Part shown: positions 49,969 to 57,570 of the stretch, in pieces
Layout of the letters: each line of letters starts with the position of its first letter
Numbering within the stretch: position 1 is the stretch's first letter
DNA from: G965205725 sp965205725
GTDB taxonomy: Bacteria > Pseudomonadota > Gammaproteobacteria > Pseudomonadales > Halieaceae
Assembly (NCBI GenBank): GCA_965205725.1
Contig: OZ242189.1
Location: 434,001-498,000, forward strand
DNA: 64,000 bases
Reading direction: 5' to 3'
Notes under the pieces: model-generated
The model's database searches: none
What the model was told of the DNA's origin: nothing
The model's input: only the letters and a program-made list of their open reading frames with translations
Translations under genes and position numbers: made by a program

Positions 49969-50172
49969 CTAGCTGTGATCCGGTAACATTTTACCTTGAT
50001 CCATTCTGAGGCGGTGCCGATTGAGCTTAAATAAACGGATTGCCCCCACAGGGGTGATGAGGTTATAGCTCCAACTTGTCGCTTTAATTTTTTCCAGTTG
50101 CAGCAAAAAATAAACCAGCACTACAAGTGCGGTGCCGAGTATTCCGATGCTATTTGATAACCAAATTGGCAA
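49969..50172 (-). CDS. Small membrane protein, CBU_0592-like, probably truncated
   Basis: A 67-residue frame. Residues 3-45 (LSNSIGILGTALVVLVYFLL, KATSWSYNLITPVGAI) match the first two helices of the CBU_0592 family of small membrane proteins, normally about 80-90 residues with a third helix. After GAI the sequence becomes basic and unlike the family (RLFKLNRHRLRMDQ), suggesting decay or a frameshift. It lies 4 bp downstream of the SDR stop on the same strand. Confidence 0.45.
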   Translation of the reverse strand: MPIWLSNSIGILGTALVVLVYFLLQLEKIKATSWSYNLITPVGAIRLFKLNRHRLRMDQGKMLPDHS

Positions 50173-50176
50173 AATT

Positions 50177-50977
50177 TTACCCTACAAAACTGCTGAAATC
50201 GGGACCGCGACGCAAACTGTGGCCGCCGTCCACATTGATGACCTGTCCAGTAATCCAGCGCGATTCCGCACCGATTAAAAAGCGGGCTAGTTCGGCGATA
50301 TCTTCCGGCTGTCCCACATCGTTCATGGGAGTGTTGTCCACATAAGACTTGTAAACATCGCTGTTGCGGGGAATACCCTCCATGATCTCTGTGGCGATAA
50401 AGCCAGGGCGAATAGCATTAAAGCGAACTCCATTTTTCCCGTATTCATCGGCAGCGTTGCGAATCATCGCTTCGATGCCAGCCTTGCCTGCGCAATAGGC
50501 GTGGAAGAAAGGGTGAGTGATATGTCCAGCAAGAGAAGACATGCCGACAAATGAACCGCCGCCAGAGGCGATCATCAGGGGCAGGGCGTGCTTCATGCAG
50601 AGCATCGTGCCCATAACATTGAGTTCCAGAACACGCCTAAACTCATTGCTATCAATGTCAGCATAGGCCATAGGCAGGCCGCCACCGCCAGCGTTTGCGA
50701 CTACGCCGTGTAAGCTGCCAGTAGGTTCTGCTGCTTTGGCAATCATGCTCTGTACACTTGTTTCATCTGTAACATCGCCAACAACAACCTGGACGCTACC
50801 GCCGTTGCGCACCATTTTGGCGATGTCTTGTGCCGCATTATTGAGACTTTGCTCGGTGCGACCAGAGATCGTAACCGCCGCGCCATCTGCCGCCAGCCGG
50901 GTTGCGCAGGCTTTGCCGATACCGGTGCCGCCACCTGTCACTAGAACGCCGATACTGGCAAGAGTTGGACTGGACAT
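50177..50977 (-). CDS. Short-chain dehydrogenase/reductase
   Basis: A 266-residue classical SDR with TGGGTGIG (about residues 14-21), NAGGGGLP in place of the usual NNAG, active-site MSSLAGH and YCAGK, and NVDGGHSLRRGPDFS at the end. ISGRT after beta2 suggests NADP. The alanine and glycine-rich core is complete. The gene stands 4 bp before the CBU_0592-like frame. Upstream on the minus strand is the nested IS region, so its promoter must lie in 50978-51080. Confidence 0.86.
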   Translation of the reverse strand: MSSPTLASIGVLVTGGGTGIGKACATRLAADGAAVTISGRTEQSLNNAAQDIAKMVRNGGSVQVVVGDVTDETSVQSMIAKAAEPTGSLHGVVANAGGGGLPMAYADIDSNEFRRVLELNVMGTMLCMKHALPLMIASGGGSFVGMSSLAGHITHPFFHAYCAGKAGIEAMIRNAADEYGKNGVRFNAIRPGFIATEIMEGIPRNSDVYKSYVDNTPMNDVGQPEDIAELARFLIGAESRWITGQVINVDGGHSLRRGPDFSSFVG

Positions 50978-51142
50978 AATTGTGTTCCTGAATAGGCGAG
51001 GGTGTCCAGTTTACCTTCGCTTGTCTGGGGTTCAACCAGTTTGATATAGCGTATCTAACGGGTTTCTTTCTTTATCCTAGCTAGATAGTGTCGTCATAAG
51101 ATTGAGTTATAATAGTATTTTTCTGTTTTGAGGAGTTCTCCT

Positions 51143-51194
51143 ATGCAAAGTGCTCACAGGTGTCACGATATTTCTGATCATATTTGGTCTTTAT
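51143..51194 (+). pseudogene. IS5-family transposase, N-terminal fragment
   Basis: GAGGAG is followed by an ATG and MQSAHRCHDISDHIWSLL, the typical start of IS5-group transposases (HDISD-x-x-W-x-L). The frame is cut at 51195 by the IS3-type inverted repeat. Confidence 0.7.
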
Positions 51195-51258
51195 TGAGAG
51201 GTGGCCCCGGTTATTTGAACAGCAATCCCAATTCTATAAGTGTATGCCTGCACTGGGT

Positions 51259-52086
51259 TTAAGCTGCCATGGGTAGTGGCAGCGATTCATAGTAAAACTG
51301 ATCCGGTGTTTGTCGGTCAAGACTGCTGTGAGGTCGCCGGTTGTTGTAGAACCGAAAGTAGCGATCCAGTCCTGCCTTGGCCGCCGAGACCGTGTCATAC
51401 GCATGCAGGTAGACTTCCTCGTACTTCAGCGATCGCCATAGGCGTTCAACAAACACATTGTCCCGCCAGGCGCCTTTGCCATCCATGCTGATCTGGATAC
51501 CATTTTCCTTCAGCAGACCGGTGAAGGCCTGGCTGGTGAACTGGCTGCCCTGGTCGGTATTCATAATCTCCGGCTTGCCATGGTGCTCCATGGCTTCCTC
51601 CACCGCCTCCAGACAGAAGTACACATCCATGGTGGTGGAGACCTTCCAGGATAAGACTCGCCGAGAATACCAATCCACGACGGCTGCCAGGTAGACAAAT
51701 CCACGAGCCATCGGAATGTACGTGATGTCCATCGCCCACGCCTGGTTGGATCGAGTCACCGCCAGATTACGCAGCAGGTACGGATAGACTTTGTGCCCTG
51801 GGTGTCGCCGTGTGGTCTTGGGCTTGCGATACAGCGCTTCAATGCTCATGACCCTCATAAGCCTGGCGACTTTCGAGCGGCCCACCTTGTGGCCTTCTTG
51901 GCGCAGTAGATCCCGTAGCATCCGGGCACCGGCGAACGGCAGCTCCAAGTGCAGACGGTCAATCCGATTCATCAACATCTGATTGCGAGGACTGACTGGT
52001 TTGGGCGGGTAGTACACAGTGCCTCGACTGATATCCAGCAGTTTGGCCTGCCGACTGATCGGCAGTGTGTGGTTGCGGTCGATCAT
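51259..52086 (-). CDS. IS3-family transposase OrfB (integrase catalytic domain)
   Basis: A 275-residue DDE recombinase. N-terminal HTH_21-type helices (ISRQAKLLDISRGTVYY), then WAMDITYIPM, NTDQGSQFTSQAF and NVFVERLWRSLKYEEVYL, which carry the D, D and E of the active site. Ends with RPHSSLDRQTPDQFYYE. Starts in an ATGA overlap with OrfA; the A-rich AAAAAC near the junction could allow the programmed -1 frameshift that makes OrfAB in this family. Confidence 0.93.
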   Translation of the reverse strand: MIDRNHTLPISRQAKLLDISRGTVYYPPKPVSPRNQMLMNRIDRLHLELPFAGARMLRDLLRQEGHKVGRSKVARLMRVMSIEALYRKPKTTRRHPGHKVYPYLLRNLAVTRSNQAWAMDITYIPMARGFVYLAAVVDWYSRRVLSWKVSTTMDVYFCLEAVEEAMEHHGKPEIMNTDQGSQFTSQAFTGLLKENGIQISMDGKGAWRDNVFVERLWRSLKYEEVYLHAYDTVSAAKAGLDRYFRFYNNRRPHSSLDRQTPDQFYYESLPLPMAA

Positions 52087-52385
52087 CGTTTTTCGCTCAG
52101 CAATCCCGCCTTGTTGAGCGCGCCTTCTAAAAAATCATTTTCCAGCGTCAGCTCTCCAATTTTGGCATGGAGTGTCTTCACATCCACCCGAGGCTCCTTG
52201 GACTCCCCACCGCCAAATACATCGGCAGAGCGCTCCAACAACTGCGTCTTCCACTGGGTAATCTGGTTGGGGTGTACATCGAAGCGCTGGGACAGCTCCG
52301 CTGCCGTCTGTTCGCCTTTGACGGCATCCAGAGCCACTTTGGCCTTGAACTGGGGTGAGTGATTACGGCGAGGTCTTCTGGCCAT
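52083..52385 (-). CDS. IS3-family transposase OrfA (HTH)
   Basis: A 100-residue DNA-binding protein beginning MARRPRRNHSP at 52385 (the frame is open to 52409). FKAKVALDAVKGEQTAAELS, then QRFDVHPNQITQWKTQLLE is the HTH_Tnp_1 domain; a C-terminal leucine-heptad stretch (LHAKIGELTLENDFLEGAL) serves for multimerisation with OrfAB. Overlaps OrfB by 4 bp. Confidence 0.92.
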   Translation of the reverse strand: MARRPRRNHSPQFKAKVALDAVKGEQTAAELSQRFDVHPNQITQWKTQLLERSADVFGGGESKEPRVDVKTLHAKIGELTLENDFLEGALNKAGLLSEKR

Positions 52386-52507
52386 GTCGATTCTCCTGAG
52401 TACGGGCAATACGATGCCCTAAGTCAGGCAGGAAATCCACTTACAGCGCTGTTCAGATTTCTGGGGCCACCTCTCAGATTTAGCCGTTAAACCGGTTTAA
52501 ATAATCA

Positions 52508-53540
52508 CCTAATTACCACTTAACCTAAGCCAATCTTCAAGATATTGTCCGGCATTGGCGGTGTCCTGAGCGCGGCACGAGCAAGCCTCGGTATTAGCCC
52601 GCACAAATCAAAGCGACGATTGAAACGATACTGAAATTCTGACAAGTAACGCTGTGCGTATTGCGGTCGAATCCCATGATAGGTACTGCGTAAGGAACTC
52701 TTTAAATTACCGAGAATAGTATTGACCCAATAGAACTCAGGCTCTTCAACAGAGGCTCTCCCGCCGCCGCATACAATCTTGTCGTGTAAACACCCTGCAT
52801 CAGCGACGGCATTAAAACACGCCAAACCATCGGAGATAACGGTACTGCCCTCGGTCAGATGTTGCTGAGTCCATGACTTGATCTCTTCGGTTCGGAAACC
52901 CTTTACGACCGACAACTTAACCCGAACGGGGCAATGGTCGCTAGTGGTCTCGACCGCCGCCACAAAAGGGGTCTTACCAGCAGCACCGCGCCCCGGTTTA
53001 CACCCCGTACGCTCGCCTCCCAGATAGGCATCATCCAATTCAATAAAGCCCGATAGTTTCTTCGGGTGATCCCGCTCCATCATCACCTGCATGAGTTTGT
53101 GCTTCATTCTCCAGGCCGCATTGTAGGAAATGCCTAGATGACGATGTAGTTTCATTGCCGAGATACCTTTCTTATCCTGAGTGACCAGATAGATACCCTG
53201 AAACCATAGTGTTAATGGTAGTTTGGTGGATTCAAAGATCGTTCCAGCGGTCAGTGACGTTTGGTGGTGACAGCGATTGCACTGCTGTAGTTTGCGACTG
53301 GTTAACTGACAGCATTTATCGTGGTTGCAATTCGGGCATTGGAATCCTTCGGGCCAGCGCCACGCATAAAGTGCATCGAAGCACTGCTCTTCGGTACCGT
53401 ACTGATTGATGAATTCGTTCAAGCTGATGCCTTTCTGGAATTGCACTTTATTACGCGCCATGACTGATCCCCTTGTGAATCAAATACCGAAACTGTGTTT
53501 ATGTACAGTATAGCAGAGCTTAGCCATAATGGTAATTAGG
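52508..53540. mobile_element. IS1595-family insertion sequence nested next to the IS3 element
   Basis: Ends CCTAATTACCA (52508-52518) and TGGTAATTAGG (53530-53540) are inverted repeats, and AATAATCA is repeated directly on both sides (52500-52507 and 53541-53548), an exact 8-bp target duplication as expected for IS1595. This insertion is therefore clean and more recent than the deletion beside the IS3 element. Confidence 0.93.
52520..53461 (-). CDS. IS1595-family transposase
   Basis: A 313-residue transposase with an N-terminal zinc ribbon (FQCPNCNHDKCCQLTSRKLQ, then CNRCHHQTS) and the ISXO2-like DDE domain: IELDDAYLGGERTG, ISDGLACF and VNTILGNLKSSLRSTYHGI with the third acid replaced by Asn/His as usual in the family. 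The C-terminal RYLSEFQYRFNRRF is also typical. Complete, probably active. Confidence 0.93.
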   Translation of the reverse strand: MARNKVQFQKGISLNEFINQYGTEEQCFDALYAWRWPEGFQCPNCNHDKCCQLTSRKLQQCNRCHHQTSLTAGTIFESTKLPLTLWFQGIYLVTQDKKGISAMKLHRHLGISYNAAWRMKHKLMQVMMERDHPKKLSGFIELDDAYLGGERTGCKPGRGAAGKTPFVAAVETTSDHCPVRVKLSVVKGFRTEEIKSWTQQHLTEGSTVISDGLACFNAVADAGCLHDKIVCGGGRASVEEPEFYWVNTILGNLKSSLRSTYHGIRPQYAQRYLSEFQYRFNRRFDLCGLIPRLARAALRTPPMPDNILKIGLG

Positions 53541-53551
53541 AATAATCAAAA

Positions 53552-53689
53552 ATCAGGCATCTGGTTGAGAATGCCTTCTTGGTGTTAAAGCGCTGGCGGG
53601 GAATTGCCACGCGCTATGCAAAAAACACGGCTTCATTTCTGGCGGCGGTACACATTCGCTGTCTGGCTATATGGGCTCAAATTTCGTGA
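53552..53689 (+). pseudogene. IS5-family transposase, C-terminal fragment
   Basis: The plus-strand frame reads RHLVENAFLVLKRWRGIATR, then YAKNTASFLAAVHIRCLAIW and ends in a TGA that overlaps the outer inverted repeat. This is the well-known end of IS5-group transposases and includes the catalytic Glu (VEN). Same strand and order as the N-terminal fragment at 51143, so both come from one interrupted gene with its middle lost. Confidence 0.85.
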
Positions 53690-53699
53690 CGACACTATC

Positions 53700-53790
53700 T
53701 AGCGCACCAGCCACCGTCGACTCTGGCTTCCTCTCCGGTAATGTAAGAGGCCATATCAGGGCAGAGAAATAGTGAGACTTTTGCGATGTT
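53700..53790 (-). pseudogene. C-terminal remnant of a short-chain dehydrogenase
   Basis: Minus-strand residues VSLFLCPDMASYITGEEARV and DGGWCA match the end of classical SDRs (L-F-L-x-S-D-x-A-S-Y-I-T-G-x-x-x-x-V-D-G-G). The 5' part is missing and the fragment starts directly after the BVMO stop. Taking the IS5 element out restores GCT-AGC-TAG, i.e. the original stop, so the element inserted two codons before the end of this gene. Confidence 0.7.
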
Positions 53791-53795
53791 AATTG

Positions 53796-55436
53796 TTAGC
53801 CAGCCAGTCTGTCGAATTCCAGTTCCGGGAACCCTGCGTCGACTGATTCGCGTAATTTATCGTAGTAGACTCCAGCGCCGCCGAAGTAAATGAGTACCCT
53901 CGGTTTTTTCTCTTCAAGATTGGCGCCCATCATCCAGGAATTCACCCTGTGGCCCTGGGCCATGAGTGTTTGTTCGTGAATCTCAGCGGTGTGCGTTGAC
54001 CACTCATCCTCGGCTTTCTGCTGAGGTGTACACACGTCGTAGCCCTCGCTCTCCATCTTCTTGATACAATCGGTAATCCACATGATGTTTTGTTCGATGG
54101 AGGTAGGTAGGTTGGCAAAGGGTGCCTGTGGACCCGTTACCACGAATAAGTTGGGAAAGTCGGCGACACAGACGCCCATGATGGATTTGGATTCGGTCTC
54201 CCATTTCTTCTTCAGCGTAACGCCATTGCGACCTCGAATCTCGACCGCCTCAATAGAGCCTGTATATGCCTGGAAGCCGGTCGCTAGGACGATGATGTCC
54301 AACTCAAAATTATTCTTAGTAGTGCGCACGCCCGTTTCAGTGATTTCGACAATAGGTTCACGGTCCTTGATATCGACCAGATGCACATTGTCGCGATTAA
54401 AGGCTTCGTAGAATCCGTGATCCAGTGGTGGCCTCTTGGCGAACAGTGGATAGCCCTTGGGCGTGAGCATATCTGCGATTTCCGGATCGTTAACCTTCTC
54501 TTTGATCTTGCTGATAATGAAATCAGCTGCAACCTTGTTGGATTCGGCATTAGACAGTAAATCGTCGAAAGTTTCGAAGACAAAACGGAAGCTACCTCGG
54601 GGCCAGTGTTCTTCAAATATTCGCTGTACCTCTTCTGGTGAGGTATCCGCTATGTTGCGGCCAACCGGGCTGTCAAAGGCCATGCCGAAGACATGGTTGC
54701 GGCACTTGGCGATGATCTCGTCGTAGTTGTCTTTGATGTCCCGATCCCATTCAGGCGTTATCGGTTTTTGCACTGCTGGCATAACGAAATTGGGTGTGCG
54801 CTGGAACACAGTGACACTGTCGGCTGTTTCGGCCAATACAGGTAGCATCTGTACGGTGGTGGCACCGCAGCCGATGATGCCGACTCGTTTGCCAGTGTAG
54901 CCCAACCCTTCTGGCCAGCGGGCAGAGTGGAAGCAGGGGCCGTTGAAGCTGCCCAGTCCCGGAAGCTTAGGTATAACGGGTTGCGAGATCATACCCATGC
55001 CACTGATAAAGTACTTGCTGGTGTATTCCTGGTCATCGCCAGTTTTAATTAGCCACAGGCCGCTATCATTCTGGAATGTCGCGCTGACGACCTCGGTATT
55101 CAATTGGATATGGGGCCACATGTCGCACTTGTCGGCAACAAAATTCATGTAGCGATGGGTTTCCTCCCAGCCTGGATAGCGCTGAGTCCAGGACCACTCC
55201 TGCAAAATTTCCTTCGAGAATGTCAGGCAGTAGTAATAGCCCTCGCTGTCGGTTGCGGCACCTGGGTAGCGATTCCAGGTCCAGGTACCGCCAATATCGG
55301 AGGCTTTGTCAAAAACCTGTACCGATAGACCAACTTCGCGCAGGTAGTGAATCAACCCCAGGCCGGCGAAGCCTGCACCGACGACGATCGCGTCATAGTC
55401 GGCTTTTCTGCCAGTTTGTTTTTGCTCTGTGGTCAT
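53796..55436 (-). CDS. Baeyer-Villiger-type flavin monooxygenase
   Basis: A 546-residue class B flavoprotein inserting oxygen next to a ketone, using FAD and NADPH. First Rossmann motif VGAGFAGLG (about residues 19-27), the Baeyer-Villiger fingerprint FNGPCFHSARWP (FxGxxxHxxxWP), second Rossmann GIIGCGATTVQM, and ATGFQAYTG. Start MTTEQK at 55436 preferred over 55451. Resembles cyclohexanone/steroid monooxygenases; likely opens a cyclic ketone. The ACAD gene starts upstream on the same strand; a 79-bp gap separates them. Confidence 0.92.
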   Translation of the reverse strand: MTTEQKQTGRKADYDAIVVGAGFAGLGLIHYLREVGLSVQVFDKASDIGGTWTWNRYPGAATDSEGYYYCLTFSKEILQEWSWTQRYPGWEETHRYMNFVADKCDMWPHIQLNTEVVSATFQNDSGLWLIKTGDDQEYTSKYFISGMGMISQPVIPKLPGLGSFNGPCFHSARWPEGLGYTGKRVGIIGCGATTVQMLPVLAETADSVTVFQRTPNFVMPAVQKPITPEWDRDIKDNYDEIIAKCRNHVFGMAFDSPVGRNIADTSPEEVQRIFEEHWPRGSFRFVFETFDDLLSNAESNKVAADFIISKIKEKVNDPEIADMLTPKGYPLFAKRPPLDHGFYEAFNRDNVHLVDIKDREPIVEITETGVRTTKNNFELDIIVLATGFQAYTGSIEAVEIRGRNGVTLKKKWETESKSIMGVCVADFPNLFVVTGPQAPFANLPTSIEQNIMWITDCIKKMESEGYDVCTPQQKAEDEWSTHTAEIHEQTLMAQGHRVNSWMMGANLEEKKPRVLIYFGGAGVYYDKLRESVDAGFPELEFDRLAG

Positions 55437-55515
55437 TGTTCTATACCTCATCGTATATCATCTAATTTTAGACAATGCTGGTTTCGCACACGCGTCGCCG
55501 ATAGCTTTTCCAGGT

Positions 55516-56817
55516 TTACACATTGTCGTCCAGGTAATGTCCGTATTGCTCCATTGCGAACTCGCGTTGGGTCGGTGTGTGATAACTGGGGAAAACGCCA
55601 GTGGCTGGTTTGTAATCGCGCAATACTGTGCGCGCAACGGTAATCTTATGCACTTCGGTGGGGCCGTCGACCATACCGAGTTCCGGAATATTTGCCCACA
55701 TGGTCATCAGGGGCGTCTCATCAGATACTCCGATACTGCCGTGCAACTGCATCGCCCGATAAATAACGTCTTGCAGCACTTTCGGTGTTGCGGCCTTTAT
55801 CGCTGCAATTTCCTTGCGCACCTCTCGGTTGTATTCCTTGTGCTTGTCGATAAGCCAGGCTGTGTAGAGCACATGCAGTCGATACTGAAGAATTTGAGTA
55901 TAGCTGTCGGCAATTTTGTCCTGAGTCCATTGTTTGTTGGCTAGAAATTCGCCTTTGGTGGTGCGGCTCAGTGCACGCTCACACATCATGTCCATCGCTT
56001 TTTCCAACACGCCCACGGTGCGCATGGCGTGGTGAACTCGGCCACCGCCCAGCCGAGTCTGAGCGACCTGAAAGCCCTGGCCTTCTTCGCCGAGCAGGTT
56101 ATCGGCGGGTACGCGACAGTTGCTAAAGTGGATATACCCATGTACGCCGTCGCCTTGCTCCACATATGGACCCACGGCTGAATTGCGCTGTATATCCATC
56201 CCTGGCGTACCCTGTTCTACCAGCACAATAGATGCACCGTTATGGATGGGCACATCCGGGTTGGTAACAACCATTACCAGCAGGAACGCAGAAAACCGAG
56301 CGTGGGAGGCGAACCATTTTTCACCGTTGATGACCCACTCGTCGCCATCCTTCACAGCGGTGCAGGTGAATTCGGCGGGGTCAGCGCCAGCTTGTGGTTC
56401 AGTCATGGAATAACAGGAAGCAATTTTGCCGTCCAGCAAGGGCTGTAGATACTTCTGCTTTTGCTCGGCTGTACCGAAGTGGGCGAGGATCTCGGAATTG
56501 CCAGAATCCGGAGCCTGGCAGCCAAATACACTGGGCCCGAATCGACTGCGACCCAGAATTTCGTTCATCAGGCCCAGCTTAACCTGGCCGTATCCCGCTC
56601 CGCCGAGCTCTGGGCCCAGATGGCAGGCCCATAGGCTTTTGTCTTTTACAATTTGTCGAAGCGGTGCCATCGCTTTGGCGGCGGGTGAATCTGGATCCCA
56701 TGGATCACCCGGGCCCCGAAATACCAAATCAAGGGGTTCGATCTCAGAGCGTGTAAACGCACCTATCCAGGCCAACTGATTCTCAAATTCACTGTCTGTT
56801 TCAAAGCTCCAACTCAC
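55516..56817 (-). CDS. Acyl-CoA dehydrogenase, ACAD10/11-like
   Basis: A 433-residue ACAD with a GTG start after CAGGAG. SMTEPQAGADPAEF (flavin loop), NGEKWFASHA, LGEEGQGFQVAQTRLGGGRVHH, and LHGSIGVSDETPL are present; DGPTEVHKITVAR near the C-terminus fits ACAD10/11 and long-chain FadE-like proteins. The helix-G position (LGGGRVH) lacks Glu, whereas the region before GPTEVH has Asp, so the catalytic base is atypical. A remnant of an APH-type kinase gene lies divergently next to it; in eukaryotic ACAD10/11 these two domains are fused. Confidence 0.88.
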   Translation of the reverse strand: MSWSFETDSEFENQLAWIGAFTRSEIEPLDLVFRGPGDPWDPDSPAAKAMAPLRQIVKDKSLWACHLGPELGGAGYGQVKLGLMNEILGRSRFGPSVFGCQAPDSGNSEILAHFGTAEQKQKYLQPLLDGKIASCYSMTEPQAGADPAEFTCTAVKDGDEWVINGEKWFASHARFSAFLLVMVVTNPDVPIHNGASIVLVEQGTPGMDIQRNSAVGPYVEQGDGVHGYIHFSNCRVPADNLLGEEGQGFQVAQTRLGGGRVHHAMRTVGVLEKAMDMMCERALSRTTKGEFLANKQWTQDKIADSYTQILQYRLHVLYTAWLIDKHKEYNREVRKEIAAIKAATPKVLQDVIYRAMQLHGSIGVSDETPLMTMWANIPELGMVDGPTEVHKITVARTVLRDYKPATGVFPSYHTPTQREFAMEQYGHYLDDNV

Positions 56818-56915
56818 GTGTTTCTCCTGAAATCCTTGACGTGGGTATTTGCTGGTTTAGACTTGCTAGACGCAAACAAGCATATTTTGAATAAAATTCA
56901 GGAGAAAATCCAGTC

Positions 56916-57570
56916 GTGCCTCTATTAAAAGTCTGGTTAATTACTGGGGGTTCCCGCAGTATTGGTCTGGCAATCGTCAGGCGAGCGCGCCCTGGCAGCT
57001 ACTTGGCCTGGATAGTATCGACAAGCCCGACGGTTCCCTGCGCCGACAACCGGAGCGGTGGCTGGATGCCTGTTGTCGGCAACTCACCCGTGAGTTTCCC
57101 GCGATCAGGCGACTGGGAAAGTGGCTGCTCGATAACCTGCCTGACAGCGGTCCCATTGGTATTGTTCATGGAGGCTATCATTTGGACAATACATTGTGCA
57201 GTGTCTCAAGCCCGAAGCTATTGGCGGTGATTGATTGGAAATGGTCACTATTGGTGATCGCTTAACCGACCTGGGTTTACTCCTGGTGTTCTGGAAGCCA
57301 CAGCCGCCCGACACGCCAGGTTTTCAACATGTTCAGGGTGTGTTGAGTCGCAGGGAACTGGCTCGTCGCTGGGCCTTTCAACAGGGGAAGCAAACTGAAT
57401 AATATCGAGTATTATCTCTGTTTTGCTTTTTGGCGCTCGGCGGCGATTGTAGAAGGAGCTTATGGTCTCTATCTACAAGGCAAAGCTGATACAGATTACA
57501 TTCGTGGGCCTGAGTTTGAGGTGCCGACTCTATTGGATGAGGCAGCGTGCGCAGCGCAAGGAGAACGGTA
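56916..57570 (+). pseudogene. Fused gene remnants: SDR N-terminus and aminoglycoside-phosphotransferase-like kinase
   Basis: From GTG 56916 the first residues (KVWLITGGSRSIGLAIVR) are an SDR start. The sequence then shifts frame into an APH-type kinase: DKPDGSLRRQPERWLDACCR, AIRRLGKWLLDNLPDSGPIG, IVHGGYHLDNTLCS, LLAVIDW. The catalytic HGD is HGG. Two more frame changes follow (TIGDRLTDLGLLLVFW; then NIEYYLCFAFWRSAAIVEGA, YGLYLQGKADTDY to a stop at 57572). No single frame spans it, so it is dead. Its stop overlaps the acyl-CoA synthetase ATG (TAATG), so that gene was once its operon partner. Confidence 0.78.

Larger units (their letters stand above)
51195..52476. mobile_element. IS3-family insertion sequence nested in the IS5 element
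   Basis: Terminal repeats TGAGAGGTGGCCCC (51195-51208) and GGGGCCACCTCTCA (52463-52476) are perfect for 14 bp and begin TG/end CA as in IS3 elements; similarity continues inward (TGAACAG). Two overlapping minus-strand genes fill it. The 3-4 bases outside each end (TTAT and GATT) do not match, so a deletion next to the element probably followed insertion. Confidence 0.88.
51085..53698. mobile_element. IS5-family element, interrupted by two other insertion sequences
   Basis: Outer inverted ends ATAGTGTCGTCA (51085-51096) and its complement TGACGACACTAT (53687-53698) are flanked by CTAG on both sides (51081-51084 and 53699-53702), the target duplication of the IS5 group. Only the first about 17 codons and last about 45 codons of its transposase remain; the interior is replaced by an IS3 and an IS1595 element. 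Confidence 0.82.
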
